From Pseudomonadota bacterium (GTDB lineage Bacteria > Pseudomonadota > Gammaproteobacteria > Xanthomonadales > Xanthomonadaceae): a stretch of DNA of 35,596 bases. Below, piece after piece: positions 16,471-24,245 of this stretch. The stretch spans positions 1-35,596 of the forward strand of contig JAFEFT010000051.1 in assembly GCA_018240435.1 (NCBI GenBank), written 5' to 3'. Position numbers and translations under genes: made by a program. Numbering within the stretch: the first letter of the stretch is position 1; each line of letters opens with the position of its first letter. The notes below the pieces were generated by a model. It was given only the letters and a program-made list of their open reading frames with translations. It had not been told where the DNA came from and did no database searches.

Positions 16471-16695
16471 TCAGGCGTGGCTCAGTGCGACCAGACCGCC
16501 GATCGCGGCGATCGGACCGAGCACCACGCGCGCCACGAACATGCCCCAGAAGTAGCCCGGCTCCTGGTCGCGATACACCCGGCCCTTGCCGGTGGCGCCC
16601 CAGGTTTCACCGGTGCGCACCTGCTGGATGGCGCCGCCGATGCACAGCAGGCCCACCAGCACGCAACCCAGAGCGATGGCCGTGGTCTGCGACAT
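16471..16695 (-). CDS. Small membrane protein of unknown function
   Basis: This 74-residue protein has two hydrophobic segments (about 5-24 and 50-70) joined by a polar loop (QQVRTGETWGATGKGRVYRD). I do not recognise a family. The ATG at 16695 has GGAG five bases upstream, which argues that it is real. It lies on the opposite strand between ybeY and corC, converging on ybeY with only five bases between the stops. Confidence 0.65.
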   Translation of the reverse strand: MSQTTAIALGCVLVGLLCIGGAIQQVRTGETWGATGKGRVYRDQEPGYFWGMFVARVVLGPIAAIGGLVALSHA

Positions 16696-16800
16696 GCACA
16701 CTCCGCATTCATTCGGCGCCGATCCATGCATCGCCGCGCGTGGACACCACTATGCCATGGCACGATCGTCGCCGCGCGCGAGGCCGGCGGCGGCATGGGT

Positions 16801-16806
16801 TACACT
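16801..16806 (+). promoter_or_regulatory. Candidate -10 box of corC
   Basis: TACACT in the context GGGTTACACTGGG lies 36 bases before the corC ATG. It resembles the boxes before petA, miaB and the POT transporter. No -35 was found. It would give corC a promoter of its own, which makes sense because the small antisense gene separates it from ybeY. Confidence 0.4.
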
Positions 16807-16841
16807 GGGCCATCGCCCGCAAGGGCAGGCAACGCCAAACC

Positions 16842-17699
16842 ATGTCCGACGACAGTCGAACGCCCGAGCATCCGACGCCGGATCGTCGCTCGTGGCTCGA
16901 ACGCCTCACTCAGGCCTTTTCCGGCGAACCGCGCAACCGCGAAGAACTGCTGGAGATCCTGCGTGAGGCGCAGGACGACGGCCTGATTGCGCCCGACACG
17001 CTGAAAATGATGGAAGGCGCGATCGGGGTGACGGAAAAGACTGTCGCCGCGGTGATGGTGCCGCGCGCGCAGATGGTGGTGATACCCGTTGCGGCGCGCT
17101 TCCACGACGTGCTCAAGCAGGTGGTCGAGTCGGGCCACTCGCGCTTCCCGGTGCATGGCGAGGATCGCGACGAGATCCTCGGCATCCTGCTCGCCAAGGA
17201 TCTGCTGCGCGGCGTGGTCAGCGACGGCGGCCCCGCGCACATCCGCGAATTGCTGCGCCCGGCGGTGCTGGTGCCGGAGTCGAAGCCGCTGAACGTACTG
17301 CTCAAGGAATTCCGCCTGTCGCGCAACCACATGGCGATCGTGGTCGACGAATACGGCGGCGTCGCCGGCTTGGTGACGATCGAGGACGTGCTCGAGGAAA
17401 TCGTCGGCGAGATCGACGACGAGCACGACGAGGTCGATCCCAAGGCGCAGATCGCCGCCCAGGCCGATGGCCAGTTCGTGGTCGACGCACTCACTCCGAT
17501 CGCCGACTTCAACGAACGCTTCGGCGCCGACTTCCCCGACGACGAATACGACACCGTCGGCGGCCTGGTCACCGACGCCATCGGCCACCTGCCCGAGTCG
17601 GGCGAGGAACTGGCGATGGGCCGCTTCCATTTCCGCATCGCTCGCGCCGACGCGCGCCGGGTGAAGGCGCTGATCGTGAACGTGCAACCGGATGACTGA
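16842..17699 (+). CDS. corC: CBS-domain protein CorC/YbeX
   Basis: This 285-residue cytoplasmic protein has a pair of CBS domains (about 65-190: VMVPRAQMVVIP ... HSRFPVHGEDRDEILGILLAKDLL; then MAIVVDEYGGVAGLVTIEDVLEEIVGEI) and a C-terminal CorC_HlyC domain (about 205-283, DDEYDTVGGLVTDAIGHLP). It corresponds to E. coli YbeX, linked to magnesium/cobalt handling and to ribosome function through its ybeZY neighbours. corA follows two genes later, consistent with a metal role. Its stop overlaps the next start by eight bases. Confidence 0.93.
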   Translation: MSDDSRTPEHPTPDRRSWLERLTQAFSGEPRNREELLEILREAQDDGLIAPDTLKMMEGAIGVTEKTVAAVMVPRAQMVVIPVAARFHDVLKQVVESGHSRFPVHGEDRDEILGILLAKDLLRGVVSDGGPAHIRELLRPAVLVPESKPLNVLLKEFRLSRNHMAIVVDEYGGVAGLVTIEDVLEEIVGEIDDEHDEVDPKAQIAAQADGQFVVDALTPIADFNERFGADFPDDEYDTVGGLVTDAIGHLPESGEELAMGRFHFRIARADARRVKALIVNVQPDD

Positions 17700-18993
17700 A
17701 CGGCCGGGAATCGGGGCCAGAGACTCGGCATTCGGGGTCGGCTGCCGCCGCCCGTCGTTGATTGCCGCGCGCGACCGCCGGCACGGCGCAACGCGATGGC
17801 TGCTGGCCATCCTCGCGATATTGCTGTCGGCCTCCGCCCTCGCCGCCCCGCACGTAGGCGTGGTGACGATGGGCCCGGGCGAGGAATACTGGGCGCGCTT
17901 CGGCCACGATGCCATCCTGATCGACGATCGCGCCGACGATCCATCCAGCGAGCCGATCCTCTACAACTTCGGCTATTTCGATCTCGACGAGCCAGGGTTC
18001 TTTCGCCACTTCATCGAAGGCCACGCCAACTATCAACTCGTCGCCCTGCCGGCACGGGTCGATCTGGCGCAGTACGCGCAGGCCGGGCGCGGCGCGGTGG
18101 TGCAGTGGCTGGATCTGACGCCGGCGCAGGCGAGCAAGCTGCAAACGCGGCTGCAATGGAACGCGCGCCCGGAGAACGCGCGCTATCCCTACGACTATTT
18201 CACCCAGGACTGCACCACGCGCGTGCGCGATGCGCTCGATTACGCCCTCGACGGGCAATTGCGGGCGCAGATGACGACGCCTTCGCACGGCCTCACCTAT
18301 CGCTCCGAAGCGGTGCGTTTGGGTGCGCCGGAATGGTGGCTGGGGCTGTCGATGCATTTCGCGCTCGGCCCGTATGCCGATCGTCCGCTGTCGTTGTGGG
18401 ACGAGGCCTTCATCCCCTCGCGCCTGCACGACACGCTCGCCACCTTGCACACCGCGCGCGGCACGCCGCTGGTGCTCGGCGAACAGCCATTGCTGCCGCA
18501 GCGGCTGCCACCGGCGCCGCCCGATTTTCCGGCGTGGCGCGTCTGGTTCGTCGGCACCGGATTGCTGATCGCGGCCATGTTCTTGCTCGGCACGCATTAC
18601 GCACCCCGCACCACCGCCGTGTTTGCGGGCGTGTTCTGGCTCCAGTGCGGAGTGCTCGGAACCGCCTTGATCGCGATCTGGGCGTTCACCGCGCACGTGG
18701 CGATTTACGACAACGAGAACATCCTGCTGACCAGCCCGCTGTGTTTCGCCTTGCTGCCCGGCGCATGGGCGCAAATTCGCGGGCGTGAGGCGGGTCGATG
18801 GCACCGCCGCCTGCTGATGTGGGTGGCGATCAGCGCTGGAGCCGCGCTATTTCTGAAGTTCCTGCCCTTTCGTATCCAGCGCAACGGCGACTGGATCGCG
18901 CTGTTGTTGCCGATCCATCTTGCACTGGCATGGGCTGGACGCAGCCGGTCCGGCAATGGGACGATCCAGACGCCACGCTCCGCCTGCGCGTGA
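17692..18993 (+). CDS. DUF4105 (Lnb N-terminal-like) membrane protein
   Basis: This 433-residue protein has a hydrophobic signal/anchor at about residues 35-52 (WLLAILAILLSASALAA), then a DUF4105 domain (about 53-290: MGPGEEYWARFGHDAILI ... YNFGYFDLDEPGFF, YPYDYFTQDCTTRVRDALD). The FGH and QDC residues are the conserved His/Cys positions. About four more membrane segments end the protein. The reaction is unknown; the Cys/His pair hints at a thiol hydrolase-like fold facing the periplasm. It takes the place held by lnt in the common ybeZ-ybeY-ybeX-lnt order. The first 25 or so residues from the ATG at 17692 look non-conserved, so a later start is possible. Confidence 0.82.
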   Translation: MTERPGIGARDSAFGVGCRRPSLIAARDRRHGATRWLLAILAILLSASALAAPHVGVVTMGPGEEYWARFGHDAILIDDRADDPSSEPILYNFGYFDLDEPGFFRHFIEGHANYQLVALPARVDLAQYAQAGRGAVVQWLDLTPAQASKLQTRLQWNARPENARYPYDYFTQDCTTRVRDALDYALDGQLRAQMTTPSHGLTYRSEAVRLGAPEWWLGLSMHFALGPYADRPLSLWDEAFIPSRLHDTLATLHTARGTPLVLGEQPLLPQRLPPAPPDFPAWRVWFVGTGLLIAAMFLLGTHYAPRTTAVFAGVFWLQCGVLGTALIAIWAFTAHVAIYDNENILLTSPLCFALLPGAWAQIRGREAGRWHRRLLMWVAISAGAALFLKFLPFRIQRNGDWIALLLPIHLALAWAGRSRSGNGTIQTPRSACA

Positions 18994-19007
18994 ACGAGGG
19001 ATCGTCG

Positions 19008-20003
19008 ATGGACAACCAGACCCAACCCGGCCGGGTGATCGCCTGCGTGGCCTACGCCGCCGACGGCAGCCGCATCGGCGAGATCGAATTCGAAAAAGTC
19101 AGCGATCTGCTGGCGCGCGACGACGGCAGCTACGTCTGGGTCGGCCTGCATGAGCCCGACGAAGCGCTGATGAAACAGATGCAGGAGGAATTCGGCCTGC
19201 ACGACCTGGCCGTCGAAGACGCCCACAACGCCCACCAGCGGCCGAAGATCGAGGCCTATGGCGAATCGCTATTCATCGTGGTCAAGACCGCGCAGGCGGA
19301 CAAGGGCCACGTCGAATTCGGCGAGACGCACATGTTTCTCGGGCCGCGCTACCTGGTGACGATCCGCCACGGCGCTTCGGCGACGCACACGCCGGCGCGC
19401 CAACGCTGCGAGCGCAACACCCGGATGATGGCGCTGGGCCCGAGCTATCCGCTGTACGCGACGCTGGATTTCATCGTCGACAACTACATGCCGGTCGTCC
19501 ATGCCTTCCAGCAGGAACTGGACACGCTGGAAAAAGACATCTTCGCCGAGGATTACCGCCGCGGCACGATCCAGTCGCTGTACGACCTCAAGCAGGAACT
19601 GACCGCACTGAAGATGGCGGTATCGCCGATGCAGGACATCCTCGCGCAGATCCAGCGCCTGCCGCCGGCCCTGCTGCACGACGAGGTGCGGCTGTATTTC
19701 CGCGACGTCTCCGATCATGTCGGCCGCGTCAACGAGGCCACCGACGTGATGCGCGAGATGCTCACCGCGGCGATGGGCGTCAACCTCGCCCTCGTCACCG
19801 TCGCCCAGGGCGAGGTCGTCAAGCGCCTCGCCGGCTGGGCCGGCCTGCTCGCCGTCCCCACCCTGATGGCGAGCTGGTACGGCATGAACTTCCACAACAT
19901 GCCCGAGCTGTCCGGCACCTACAGCTACTACATCCTGATCGGGCTGACGATCTTCGTCTGCATCATCCTGTACATGGTGCTGCGGCGCGCGCGCTGGCTG
20001 TGA
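19008..20003 (+). CDS. corA: Magnesium/cobalt transporter CorA
   Basis: CorA is a homopentameric inner-membrane channel for Mg2+ and Co2+. There are 331 residues: an N-terminal cytoplasmic alpha/beta domain, a long stalk helix (about 160-270, HAFQQELDTLEKDIFAED ...), then two C-terminal membrane helices. The signature YGMNFHNMPE follows the first of these (GMN at about 292-294) and forms the pore mouth. The chosen ATG has GAGGG upstream and lies 14 bases after the DUF4105 gene. A repeat array follows the stop. Confidence 0.95.
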   Translation: MDNQTQPGRVIACVAYAADGSRIGEIEFEKVSDLLARDDGSYVWVGLHEPDEALMKQMQEEFGLHDLAVEDAHNAHQRPKIEAYGESLFIVVKTAQADKGHVEFGETHMFLGPRYLVTIRHGASATHTPARQRCERNTRMMALGPSYPLYATLDFIVDNYMPVVHAFQQELDTLEKDIFAEDYRRGTIQSLYDLKQELTALKMAVSPMQDILAQIQRLPPALLHDEVRLYFRDVSDHVGRVNEATDVMREMLTAAMGVNLALVTVAQGEVVKRLAGWAGLLAVPTLMASWYGMNFHNMPELSGTYSYYILIGLTIFVCIILYMVLRRARWL

Positions 20004-20040
20004 CGACGGCGGCGGCACCACGCGACATCCCGCCTACATC

Positions 20041-20214
20041 CCGTTCGTGGCGAGCCTGTCGAATCCCGTTCGTGGTGAGCCTGTCGAACCCCGTTCGTGG
20101 TGAGCCTGTCGAATTCCGCTCGTGGTGAGCCTGTCGAACCACGAACGACACCCATCCCGTTCGTGGTGAGCCTGTCGAATCCCGTTCGTGGTGAGCCTGT
20201 CGAACCACGAACGA
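20041..20214. repeat. Six-copy 25-bp intergenic repeat with hairpin ends
   Basis: The core GTTCGTGGTGAGCCTGTCGA begins at 20043, 20068, 20093, 20118 (C for T), 20159 and 20184. Spacing is exactly 25 bp within two blocks of four and two. Each block ends with CCACGAAC, so the last unit folds back on itself: GTTCGTGGT (20184-20192) pairs with ACCACGAAC (20204-20212). This is the widespread TTCGACAGGCTCA-type element of proteobacteria. It fills the gap between the converging corA and S9 peptidase genes and may act as a bidirectional terminator. Confidence 0.88.
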
Positions 20215-20221
20215 CACCCCG

Positions 20222-22318
20222 CTACTGCAGGTGCTCGCGCAGCCACGCGTTGACCGTGTCGTGCCACTGCACGCTGTCCTGCGGCTTCTGCACCCAGTGA
20301 CTTTCGTTCGGAAAGTAAAGGTACTTCGACTCGATGCCGCGCATCTGCAACGCAGTGAACGCGGCGATGCCCTGCTCGACCGGAATCCGGTAATCGTGCT
20401 GGCTGTGCACGATCAGCATCGGCACTTTCCAGTTTTTCACATAGTCGATCGGATTGAACTGTTCGTAACCTTGCGGGTTCTCCCACGGCGTGCCGCCGTT
20501 TTCGTGTTTGGAGAACCATAGCTCCTCGGTCGCGTAACCCATCATGCGGTTGTCGAACACGCCATCGTGGTCGATCAGGCACTTCCACTGCCCGCTCGCA
20601 GGAGTGTTCCAATTGCCGGCGATCCAGTACGTCATGTAGCCGCCGTAGCTCGCGCCGAGTTCGCAGGCGTCGGCACCATCGAGAAACGGAAACTGCTGCA
20701 AGGCCGCCGCCCAGCCCTTCTGCAAATCTTCGAGCGGGCGATCGCCCCAATGCTGCGAAATCGAATCGGTGAACGCCTGGCCGTAGCCGGTCGAACCGTG
20801 GAAGTCGATCTCGACGACCGCATAGCCCTGGCCGGTGTAGGTCTGTGGATTCCAGCGATAGTGGAACTCGTTCAGCCATGAATCCTGCGGGCCGCCATGC
20901 ACGAGAAACACCACCGGATACTTCTTGCCCGGCTCGAAGTTCCACGGCTTGACGACGTAACCGTACACGGTGTCGTTGTTCCAGCCGGTGAAATGGAAAC
21001 GCTCGACCGCACCGAACGCCACATCCTTGAGCCTGTCCTCGTTGTTGTGGGTGATCTGCCGCGCACCACGACCGTCGCGATCGGCGGCGAACAATTGCGC
21101 CGGCGATTGCAGGTTGGCGCGCGCGAACACCAGCTTGTTGCCGACCAGATCGAAATCCTGGATCACGCCGCCGCCGGCGATCTTCTTCGCAACACCGGTG
21201 GCGATATCGATGGCGAACAGCGGATGCTCGCCATTGTCGTCGGTGGTGGTGTAAAGCGTCTTGCCGTCGGCGGACAGCACCAGCGCGCCGGCCGAGCGAT
21301 CCCACGACGGATCGATTTCACGCGTCGCACCGGATGCCAGATCCATCGCCATGATGGCGAAACGGTCGGCCTCGAAACCCGGCGTTTTCATCGCGGTGTA
21401 GTAGAGCGTCTTGCCATCGTGCGAGAACACCGGCATCGCATCCCACGCCTTGTTCGCCGCGGTCCAATTGCGCGGCGCGGCCGAGCCATCGGCAGGCACG
21501 GAGTAGATGTCGAAATTCGTCGACCACGCTTCGGTCTTGCCAGCGATGCGCACGTCGAAAGCGAGCGTCTTGCCATCGGGCGACCAACTGTATTCGGTCT
21601 GATCGCCGAACGGTTTCGAGGGCACGTCGCCATCGATGCCGCGCGTCACCCACACCGGGGCCGCAGCGGCCTTGCCGTCGGCGCCGATCGCGGCGGTGAA
21701 CAACTGGCTGCGGCGACCATCGGCCCACGTATCCCAGTGGCGAATGAACAGCCGGTCGAAGATCACGCCGCTGGCCTTGTTCGCGGCCTTGGCATCCAAG
21801 CGCTGTTTGGTGCACGCCAGATCGTTGCAATCGGTGAACACGTCGATGCTCACTGCCAGCGATTTGTCGTCGGGCGAGAGTTTGAAATTGTTGACGTCGA
21901 GTGGATAGTTCGTCACCTGCACCGGCGCGCCGCCAGCGACTGCCTGCCGCCAGACTTGATTGCTGCCGGACTTCGACGAAAGAAAATACACGTCGCGGCC
22001 ATCGGCCGAGAACGCCGGCGAATCGCCCTCCATGCCGTCGCCGAGCAAACGCGTGGCCGACGCGGCGTGCGCGTCCGGATGCTCGATCCACAACGAGGTG
22101 ATGCCCTTGTTCGCGGTGTAGTCGGTCTGGCGCAGCGCGAACACCACCGTCTTGCCGTCCGGCGACAGCACCGGCGAGGAAATGCGTTCGAGATTGACCA
22201 GGTCGCGCACATTGAAGCCGCGTTTCCCGGCGGCGTCATGGGTGGCGGCGAGCGCGCACAGCGGCAACGCGGCGAGCAGCAACGGGACGAGTCGTGAGAG
22301 TGGGCGAAGGCGCGGCAT
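20222..22318 (-). CDS. Secreted S9-family prolyl oligopeptidase / dipeptidyl aminopeptidase
   Basis: The 698-residue enzyme has a signal peptide (LSRLVPLLLAALPLCALA), a seven-bladed beta-propeller (about 45-430, with repeated SPDGK and SADGK blade motifs) and a C-terminal alpha/beta-hydrolase domain. The nucleophile is in GASYGGY (Ser near 557), Asp in HSQHDYRIP and His in NESHWV, giving an intact triad. It is predicted to trim peptides in the periplasm. The ATG at 22318 has AGGA upstream. It is divergent from the peptide transporter gene across 84 bp, which fits a shared role in peptide use. Confidence 0.93.
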   Translation of the reverse strand: MPRLRPLSRLVPLLLAALPLCALAATHDAAGKRGFNVRDLVNLERISSPVLSPDGKTVVFALRQTDYTANKGITSLWIEHPDAHAASATRLLGDGMEGDSPAFSADGRDVYFLSSKSGSNQVWRQAVAGGAPVQVTNYPLDVNNFKLSPDDKSLAVSIDVFTDCNDLACTKQRLDAKAANKASGVIFDRLFIRHWDTWADGRRSQLFTAAIGADGKAAAAPVWVTRGIDGDVPSKPFGDQTEYSWSPDGKTLAFDVRIAGKTEAWSTNFDIYSVPADGSAAPRNWTAANKAWDAMPVFSHDGKTLYYTAMKTPGFEADRFAIMAMDLASGATREIDPSWDRSAGALVLSADGKTLYTTTDDNGEHPLFAIDIATGVAKKIAGGGVIQDFDLVGNKLVFARANLQSPAQLFAADRDGRGARQITHNNEDRLKDVAFGAVERFHFTGWNNDTVYGYVVKPWNFEPGKKYPVVFLVHGGPQDSWLNEFHYRWNPQTYTGQGYAVVEIDFHGSTGYGQAFTDSISQHWGDRPLEDLQKGWAAALQQFPFLDGADACELGASYGGYMTYWIAGNWNTPASGQWKCLIDHDGVFDNRMMGYATEELWFSKHENGGTPWENPQGYEQFNPIDYVKNWKVPMLIVHSQHDYRIPVEQGIAAFTALQMRGIESKYLYFPNESHWVQKPQDSVQWHDTVNAWLREHLQ

Positions 22319-22373
22319 GAGCAATCCTCTTGGCGATGACGTTGGCAAACCGTGATGGTAGCGCAAGCGCCGA

Positions 22374-22379
22374 TATACT
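22374..22379 (+). promoter_or_regulatory. Candidate -10 box of the peptide transporter
   Basis: TATACT lies 24 bases before the transporter ATG in the divergent 84-bp gap. No convincing -35 is seen at the proper distance. Confidence 0.4.
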
Positions 22380-22402
22380 CGCGCCGCCACCGGGGAAATC
22401 GC

Positions 22403-24184
22403 ATGTCCAGTTCCGCAGCCATCACCGCCATTCCAGCGCCTGCCGACGAAATGTTCGGCCATCCCAAGGGCCTGTATGTCTGCTTCTTCACCGAAATGTG
22501 GGAGCGCTTCTCGTTCTACGGGATGAAGGCGCTGCTGCTGTTGTACCTGATCAAGCACCACGGCTTCCTGGAATCGCAGGGGCTGGTGGTGACTGGCGCT
22601 TACGGCGGCATGGTGTACGCGGTGCCGTTGCTTGGCGGCATCCTCGCCGATCGCTTCCTCGGCATGCGCAAGGCGGTGGTCCTCGGCGGCATCCTGCTCT
22701 GCCTAGGGCACCTGGGCATGGCCTACGAGGGGCACGCGGCGACCCGCGTCGCCGGCGTCGTCGAGCAGGACAAGTTCGCGTTGGCGGTGTTCTACCTGTC
22801 GCTGTCGCTGATCATCAGCGGCGTCGGCTTTCTCAAACCCAACATCTCCACCATCGTCGGCAAGCTCTATCCGGAAAACGATCCGCGCATCGACTCGGGC
22901 TTCACCATTTTCTACGCCGGCATCAACGTCGGCGCGCTGTTCGCCAGCCTGATCTGCGGCTATCTGGGCGAGGTCTATGGCTGGGGCTATGGCTTCGGTG
23001 CCGCCGGCATCGGCATGCTCGCCGGCTTGGCGATGTTCGTCAGCGGGCAGAAATATCTGCAAGGGCATGCCGAACCGCGTGAGCCGGAAAAATTGCGCCG
23101 GCGACTGCTCGGTCCGCTCACCGTCGAGCACGCGATCTACCTCGGCGCCGTGCTCGGCCTGCCGGCGATCTGGGCCTTGATGCAACTCGGCGGCGGCGTG
23201 CTGTACGTGCAGTTCGCACTGCTCGCCGCCTGGCTGGGGTGGCTGGCGTGGTATCTGGTCCGCCGCTGCAGCCGCATGCAGCGCGAGCAGATGCTGGCGG
23301 TGGTGTTCTTCATCGCCAGCGCCCTGCTGTTTTTCGCCATGTACGAACAGACCTACGGCTCGTGGCTGCTGTTCACCGAGCACATGCTGACCAAGGACTT
23401 CTTCCCGTCGCTGGTGATCCGCGATCCGCAGCACCTGGCCTGGCCGTGGTCGGCGCTGCCGGAATGGATGGTCAACCTGCACGGCAAGCCGTGGCCGTGG
23501 TGCGTGATCCCGCTGGTGCTGGCGCCGCCGACGGTGGCGCTGGCGCTGCGCTCGTCGCCGCGACGGGCGACGTGGCTGGTCGGCGGCATCGGCCTGCTCG
23601 GCTTCGTATTCTTCGTGCGTGACGTGCTGGTGCTGCCGCAGACTGCCGAGTCGCTGGAATACCTGGCTTCGTTCGTGCTGGTGTTGCTCACGCCGCTGTT
23701 CGGCTGGCTGTGGCCGTTTCTCGAACGGCGCGGCGCCAACCCCGGCAAGGCGGTCAAGAACGCGATCGGGCTGGCGCTGTGCGGGCTGTCCTTCCTCGTT
23801 CTGAGCGCCGCCAACGGCAGCGTCAGCGAAGGCCATCTGGCCTCGGTGTGGTGGCTGGCGCTGGCCTATGTCGTGCTCGAACTGGGCGAGCTGACGCTCT
23901 CGCCCATCGGGCTGGCGGCGGTCACCCAGTTGTCGGTGCCGAGCGTGGTCGGCCTGATGATGGGCGCGTATTGGCTGGCGACCTCGCTGTCCGAACAGGC
24001 GGCGGCGATGTTCGGGCGCTGGGCGGCACTGGACATCGTCGAGGGCCAGAAGATCGATCTGGCGGTGGCGCAGCAAAAATACGGCCACCTGTTCCACAAC
24101 ATGCTGTGGCTCGGCCTTGTGGCGGCGGCAGTCGCCCTGCTGCTCAGCCCGATCATCAAGCGCTGGCAGCACGGCGTGCGCTGA
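22403..24184 (+). CDS. POT/PTR2-family proton-dependent peptide transporter
   Basis: This inner-membrane major-facilitator protein takes up di- and tripeptides with protons. The family signature FTEMWERFSFYGMKALLLLYL (E-x-x-E-R-F) lies near residue 30, and the second POT signature region is near 165-200 (FTIFYAGINVGALFASLICGYLGE). The length is 593 residues, longer than the usual 480-500, with extra loop or helix sequence in the middle (about 260-420), as in other Xanthomonadales POT proteins. GGGGAAA lies upstream of the ATG. Its neighbours are S9 peptidases that could supply its substrates. Confidence 0.92.
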   Translation: MSSSAAITAIPAPADEMFGHPKGLYVCFFTEMWERFSFYGMKALLLLYLIKHHGFLESQGLVVTGAYGGMVYAVPLLGGILADRFLGMRKAVVLGGILLCLGHLGMAYEGHAATRVAGVVEQDKFALAVFYLSLSLIISGVGFLKPNISTIVGKLYPENDPRIDSGFTIFYAGINVGALFASLICGYLGEVYGWGYGFGAAGIGMLAGLAMFVSGQKYLQGHAEPREPEKLRRRLLGPLTVEHAIYLGAVLGLPAIWALMQLGGGVLYVQFALLAAWLGWLAWYLVRRCSRMQREQMLAVVFFIASALLFFAMYEQTYGSWLLFTEHMLTKDFFPSLVIRDPQHLAWPWSALPEWMVNLHGKPWPWCVIPLVLAPPTVALALRSSPRRATWLVGGIGLLGFVFFVRDVLVLPQTAESLEYLASFVLVLLTPLFGWLWPFLERRGANPGKAVKNAIGLALCGLSFLVLSAANGSVSEGHLASVWWLALAYVVLELGELTLSPIGLAAVTQLSVPSVVGLMMGAYWLATSLSEQAAAMFGRWAALDIVEGQKIDLAVAQQKYGHLFHNMLWLGLVAAAVALLLSPIIKRWQHGVR

Positions 24185-24245
24185 CGCCGTGCGGGCGAGC
24201 GCGCTGGTTGCACGCAGCGCGGCCGCCTCGATCGGCGCAGCAACC

